DNA from: Pipra filicauda
Taxonomy: Eukaryota; Chordata; Aves; Passeriformes; Pipridae
Assembly (NCBI RefSeq): GCF_003945595.2
Contig: NW_024104668.1
Span: forward strand, 1-64,000
Direction of reading: 5' to 3'
Length of the DNA stretch: 64,000 nucleotides
Part shown: positions 59,501 to 64,000 of the stretch, piece by piece
Layout of the letters: every line of letters starts with the position of its first letter
How positions within the stretch are numbered: position 1 is the stretch's first letter
Notes under the pieces: model-generated
Told to the model about the DNA's origin: nothing
Seen by the model: only the letters and a program-made list of their open reading frames with translations
Database searches by the model: none
Program-made: the position numbers and the translations under genes

Positions 59501-60550
59501 CTAACATTCAAGTCAAGAATTTAGTCTAAACCTAACATTTTAAGGGTTTAATCAAAGAATTACTATTAGTCTAGTTGCAAGTATGCTAACACTTAGCATT
59601 CAAATTGTATGCCGTTAAAATTATATAAACAAAATTTCTGGTATTTACCCCTCTCTGTGATGTTCTACTCCCACTTCTACTGCTCCTGGGGATATTAGGG
59701 TCAGTGGCAGCACTGTGGTTTTGGTGTTAGAGGGAACCATCAGCATCCAGAGTCCTTCATCAGAAGCAAAGTGAGGTTGATGATTTCTTCCTCCTCATTC
59801 CTTTGTCTGCTTTTGGTAATTTGTATCAATTTGCTAACACATATCTCTCTTTTATTTTGTGTACAATTCCCCTTTGGATCCCAATTTGTTATATAGAGTG
59901 TCTTACATGGATAGTGGGTACTTTTCGGGGTTTTGTTACCCTTAAAACTGTTTTTGCCAGCTCCTATGACTATGTCCCTTTAATGAACAGTGAAGGACCA
60001 TTGATGACTTGTTCATAGCCGTCGAACCTCCTCTGTTTATCTATCTTACATTTGATTTTAGGGTCACAGATAGATATTTCATTCTACACAGATTAAGTAA
60101 GCTATTGTCATGCCCTGAGCATGACCTTTTCTCTCCTCCTTCCATGGCTTTTGTAGTCTGGGCTCAGGGCCAGGTTTTGGCGCAATTGTGCGGTTTTGAA
60201 TCTGGCTGCTAGTGAAAGGTTTAATTGTACAAACATGCTGTGAGACGTGTGTGCTGGGGAGCCATGCTGGAGCTGCCCCAATAGTTGTATGTACAACAAT
60301 ACCCACACAATAACTGATAAAGCTAAACAAAAGGTAGAAATAAGGAAGGGTAATCTAATCAAGTGGTGGTTAGATATATTGCTGTTACAGCTAGAAAAGC
60401 AAAGACGTGTCTCTGGACAGGCAAGATGAGTCCAAGTAAGGCCTGACACCATCTGAGGGCCATGAGCCTGACAAAACGCTTTTGGTCTGTTACTGGCAGT
60501 GGCAACGCCATCCCTTGTGGGCTACAGGGCTATACTGCACCTCTCATTTT
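56501..60550. other. Intergenic sequence with less AT-rich patches
   Basis: Patches at about 56510-57060, 57200-57500 and 59640-60480 are richer in GC than their surroundings and contain short plus-strand frames (61-83 codons). They may be old retroviral remnants, but I find no protease, RT, integrase or envelope motif and no LTR ends, so they stay unclassified. Confidence 0.4.
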
Positions 60551-63500
60551 TCAACACTCTCACATTTATTCATCTTCACTGTAGTCTATGTGTCTTCTGT
60601 TAACCAGATAAAACACACAGTAAACTGCTGGGAAAAAAGTTGTATTTGGGGACTGAAAAAAGAGTGGTTATCTTTCCTTTCTGCATGAAGATTAGAGTTA
60701 CATTCTGACCTTTAGAAATATTATTCCCCTATTAGAAAAAGAAAAAGGAACGGTCTACACTGTCATGTCTATCCTTAAATGACTAGACAGACTTTCTATT
60801 TATATTGGCCTTATATTCTTGGATTTTAAACCCTGTAGGGCTCATTTAATATACTTCATGTATTTTTCAATGTTCTGAGATACTTTTGTTATTTTTCCCT
60901 GAAGTTAATATAATTCTTTTACTGTTTTTCACAATATCAATATTGTCGATGAGAGATCTTTTCTCTACAGCTTCTGCTGCATTCTGTCACGTCCTTTCCT
61001 TTTTTTTCGGATTAATTCTAAAAGACAGAAATCTAGGGAAATACATGTTTTGACTTCAGGAGGATGATTCTCTTAATTCTGATATGCAATGTATCATTTT
61101 TCTGAGGAGGACTATCAAAATAACAAGAATAGGAAAGAAACTCTTTAAATTTGGCATGCTAATTCTGTTGTTTCTTACAAGTGTTTTAAAACCTTTCAGA
61201 AGGTGAACTAATGCCCTGACCTACTGAAATTTTAGGTACGTGATTAAACATCCTAGCTGGTGTACAGATAGAATTAATTTCAGAATACTAGATATTATGG
61301 GTAGAATTTTTGAAACATGATTATTGATACATGATTCAGGTGGACTATGCCATTCGGTCATCATTTTTTAAGACTATTCAGCACAGTTCTATAGTTATTG
61401 GTTGTGAAATCAGTTTAAACAATGGTTTGTCAATTTCTATAAGTACTTTGATAAAAAGTTTTTGGGTACCAGTACATGTAGGTCTGTAGGACCTGCCATA
61501 ATGTACTCTGTGTCTGTTTTCTCCCTTTCCTCTCTTCAGAAGACTTTCACATATTTGAGTACTACCATCACGTTAGGTGTTGCATGTCCAGGACAGTTTT
61601 CACTGCGAAAGGCTACTTCATTCAGTCTTTTTTTCAGTGGCAGTTCTGGGAAATATGATTCTATTGATACTTTTCAAATAGGTTTATCTTACTCCAAGTT
61701 TAGAGTTCAGAACTATTCACGGTATTATACCTTTGGATTTAATGAGATATGGTACTGTTTATTTTCCCAGTGCAGCATCTGTCTTGGTTAGAGCACTATG
61801 GCAATGCTAATTCAATTGATCTTATGTCTTACTGTCATTCATGGCTTCTCTTTCCTGAACAGCTGCATCTCAGGATATTGTTCCTTATCCTATAATTATG
61901 CAGCTGATGGTTTCTGCTTGAATATAGTATTTTGCAGTTGGTCCTGATGAATTTTATAAGATTTCTTTTTCTCTTCAGAAATCTGAAAAAATACTTCTAT
62001 AATCACTTTTGTAGTCATATATGGGGAACTAGACCTAGTTTTTTTGTATTACACTGTATGCCCAGTTTGACATGCTTTAATTTTCAAGACTACTGTGTAT
62101 ATTGTAACAAGTTATGTTCTCTTGGCGATGCCTATTCCTATCACAATTTGATGAGTTTCCCATGAGGTTATCTGCTTTACATTTCTAAAGAATATATGCA
62201 TCTGATATTGTAGTGGTGCCTTAAATCCCTTTTTTCCTTGGCTGCAAAATCTATGGGATTCTAGGTTTCACACATGCTCATGTTGCATGTAGGCAAAAAA
62301 CAGGACAAACTTGCAATCAATTCAAAGGATCTGCTCATTTGCTTTGTTTCCAGTTTGAAACGAGGAGGGACGAGTGTTACGTACAAGTAATTTTTTGCGT
62401 CTTTTCTCTAAAGACAACTTCTCAGTCTTGTTGAGATCCTATTGTTTTTGTTATTCTAGGCTTTTAGGTAGATATGAGGAAAACCCTTTCAGTTTATGCA
62501 TAGTACCAATTTCCAGAGGTTTAATGTGTTACTTTTCTTATCTTGTCCTAGATAACTGTAAAAAGTTCCCACACAAATTAGTAAGATGTTTTCTGGCCAT
62601 ATACTTGCTAAATTGCACTTGCCAATCAAGTCTCTGCAAGTATATGTAAGATGATGAAAAGTAGCTGAATAAAGCGTGCATCTGAAGATTCAGTTAATCA
62701 GATAGAAAATTTTGGATTTTACAGAAGAAAATACACAATGTTTTAATTGAAACCCAGGATCTGATAAAAGCTGAAAAATAGATTTATACATGAACCAGAA
62801 TATGAATTAAAGCTATTCTGTATCTTTATATGTGCAAATGATAATCACATTCTATATTGTGAAAAGTTTTAGGCTCACTCCATTCAGTTGCTCTTTCAAC
62901 ACTAATTTTGGTATTTGCCTTCCCTAAAGAACTGAGGTCAGCAAAACTGTAACAGTATTCTTAGATACCCTTGTTTCACCTTTGGGAACTTCAGAATCTA
63001 CGATTTTGCTAATGTAAGTACATAGCATGTACTATCCTTGTATATATTCCTCTGGGGTTTTCTGAGAGGGAAGATGTGCTCACTGAACTTTATGGTATTT
63101 CTTATTTGCTACTTAAGTAATTTAGTAGTGATAATACTATCCTGGTTTCATTAAGCATACAAATACACATATCCATGTTTTTTACCTGCAATGAAGTTAC
63201 TGCCATATTCAAAGCACATAGGAGAGGAAGTAAAGGTGAGGAGAAGAAAGTATTTTGTCCTGGAACTCAGCATGACAGGCATAATTTTACTGTTACTCTT
63301 TCAGTGAGCTCCTGACACAGTCGGTCACTGTAAACTCTGAGCCTGAATCCAAATAATTAAGCCATTGACTTTGAAAAGACCTAAGCATGCTTTCATCTCA
63401 TGAATACTACTATTGATTTTGATGAGACTGTAGAAGTTTATGAAGTCATGGAGGTGCATAAGCTTTAGGATCCAAGCCTGAGGCCAGAGATAATCTCATT

Positions 63501-64000
63501 ATTTTTGTGTTTGAGGTTCTATAAGACAACAAAGGAACATACCTCACAATTCAGTTCATGTTTATCAAAACTATTTTCTTTTTATTATGTTTTCTTTCCA
63601 GGTATGGAATTCCAGTATTATCACAGTTAGAATGAAAATTGGCACAGGACATAATTTTGTCTTTGGCAAAGAAATATGTAATAAAGAAAACTAAACCAAC
63701 TCTTAGCCATATCAACACAAATATGCATGTGATGAATGTGTCAGAATATATTAGCTGTGTTCTACCTAAAGAATCATTAACAGCATTACTAATACTATGA
63801 TCACCCAGTGGAAGAAAAGATGTGAGAGTCTTTTCAAGTACTATGAATTTCTGAAGTTGAGTTAAACTGTCTTAAATTATTTCCTAATAGTTTAAGTATC
63901 ACAGGCAATTGTGTTAAAATCTAGGTGAGTTCGACCACTTTTTGACCCTAATAATTCATGATCTGAAACATATCCATCTACTGTGTGACTCAGTAACAGT
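60551..64000. other. AT-rich intergenic sequence to window end
   Basis: No gene, RNA gene or repeat family recognised. Open frames are at most 109 codons, AT-driven and without motifs. Confidence 0.65.

Overview
The window looks like bird nuclear DNA. The evidence is several CR1 LINE fragments with the usual 3' tails (repeats of ATTCTATG type) and solo LTRs of avian endogenous-retrovirus type. There are no prokaryotic features and no long conserved protein gene. A songbird or close relative is a reasonable guess, because I recall the LTR family at 51.4 kb from such genomes, but the species cannot be fixed from the sequence alone.

The window has two very different halves. Bases 1-22197 are a GC-rich tandem array of four copies of a ~5.6 kb unit, starting before the left edge. 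Copies 1-3 are almost identical. Copy 4, at the array edge, is visibly diverged and cut off. In array order each unit holds: a 34-bp minisatellite in which every unit is a perfect or near-perfect hairpin; a minus-strand open region coding a Pro/Ser-rich protein with acidic 18-residue repeats and a basic KRKR tail; unassigned GC-rich DNA; two CR1 fragments in opposite orientation; unassigned DNA; a plus-strand LTR-like block with TATA-like and AATAAA signals; a short relic resembling a LINE RT motif; a minus-strand polyadenylation signal for the next gene copy; and a hexanucleotide/tetranucleotide microsatellite leading into the next minisatellite.

Read on the minus strand, each repeat is a plausible transcription unit: splice acceptor, terminal coding exon, TGA stop touching the minisatellite, a 3'UTR made of RNA hairpins, then AATAAA with a GU-rich downstream element. 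The reading frame is intact in copies 3 and 4 and frameshifted in copies 1 and 2. Replacements between copies 3 and 4 are about as common as expected without selection, so this may be a young amplified family, a decaying one, or non-coding.

Bases 22198-64000 are AT-rich and gene-poor. I see no gene there. The recognisable content is transposon-derived: five CR1 copies outside the array plus one joined to an LTR fragment, the longest (43.0-44.9 kb) keeping the RT catalytic motifs; two related ~600 bp solo LTRs with target-site duplications; an LTR inserted into another LTR; a 469 bp solo LTR with a perfect 6-bp duplication; and two copies of an ERVL-like LTR. The rest is unique AT-rich sequence with simple repeats.
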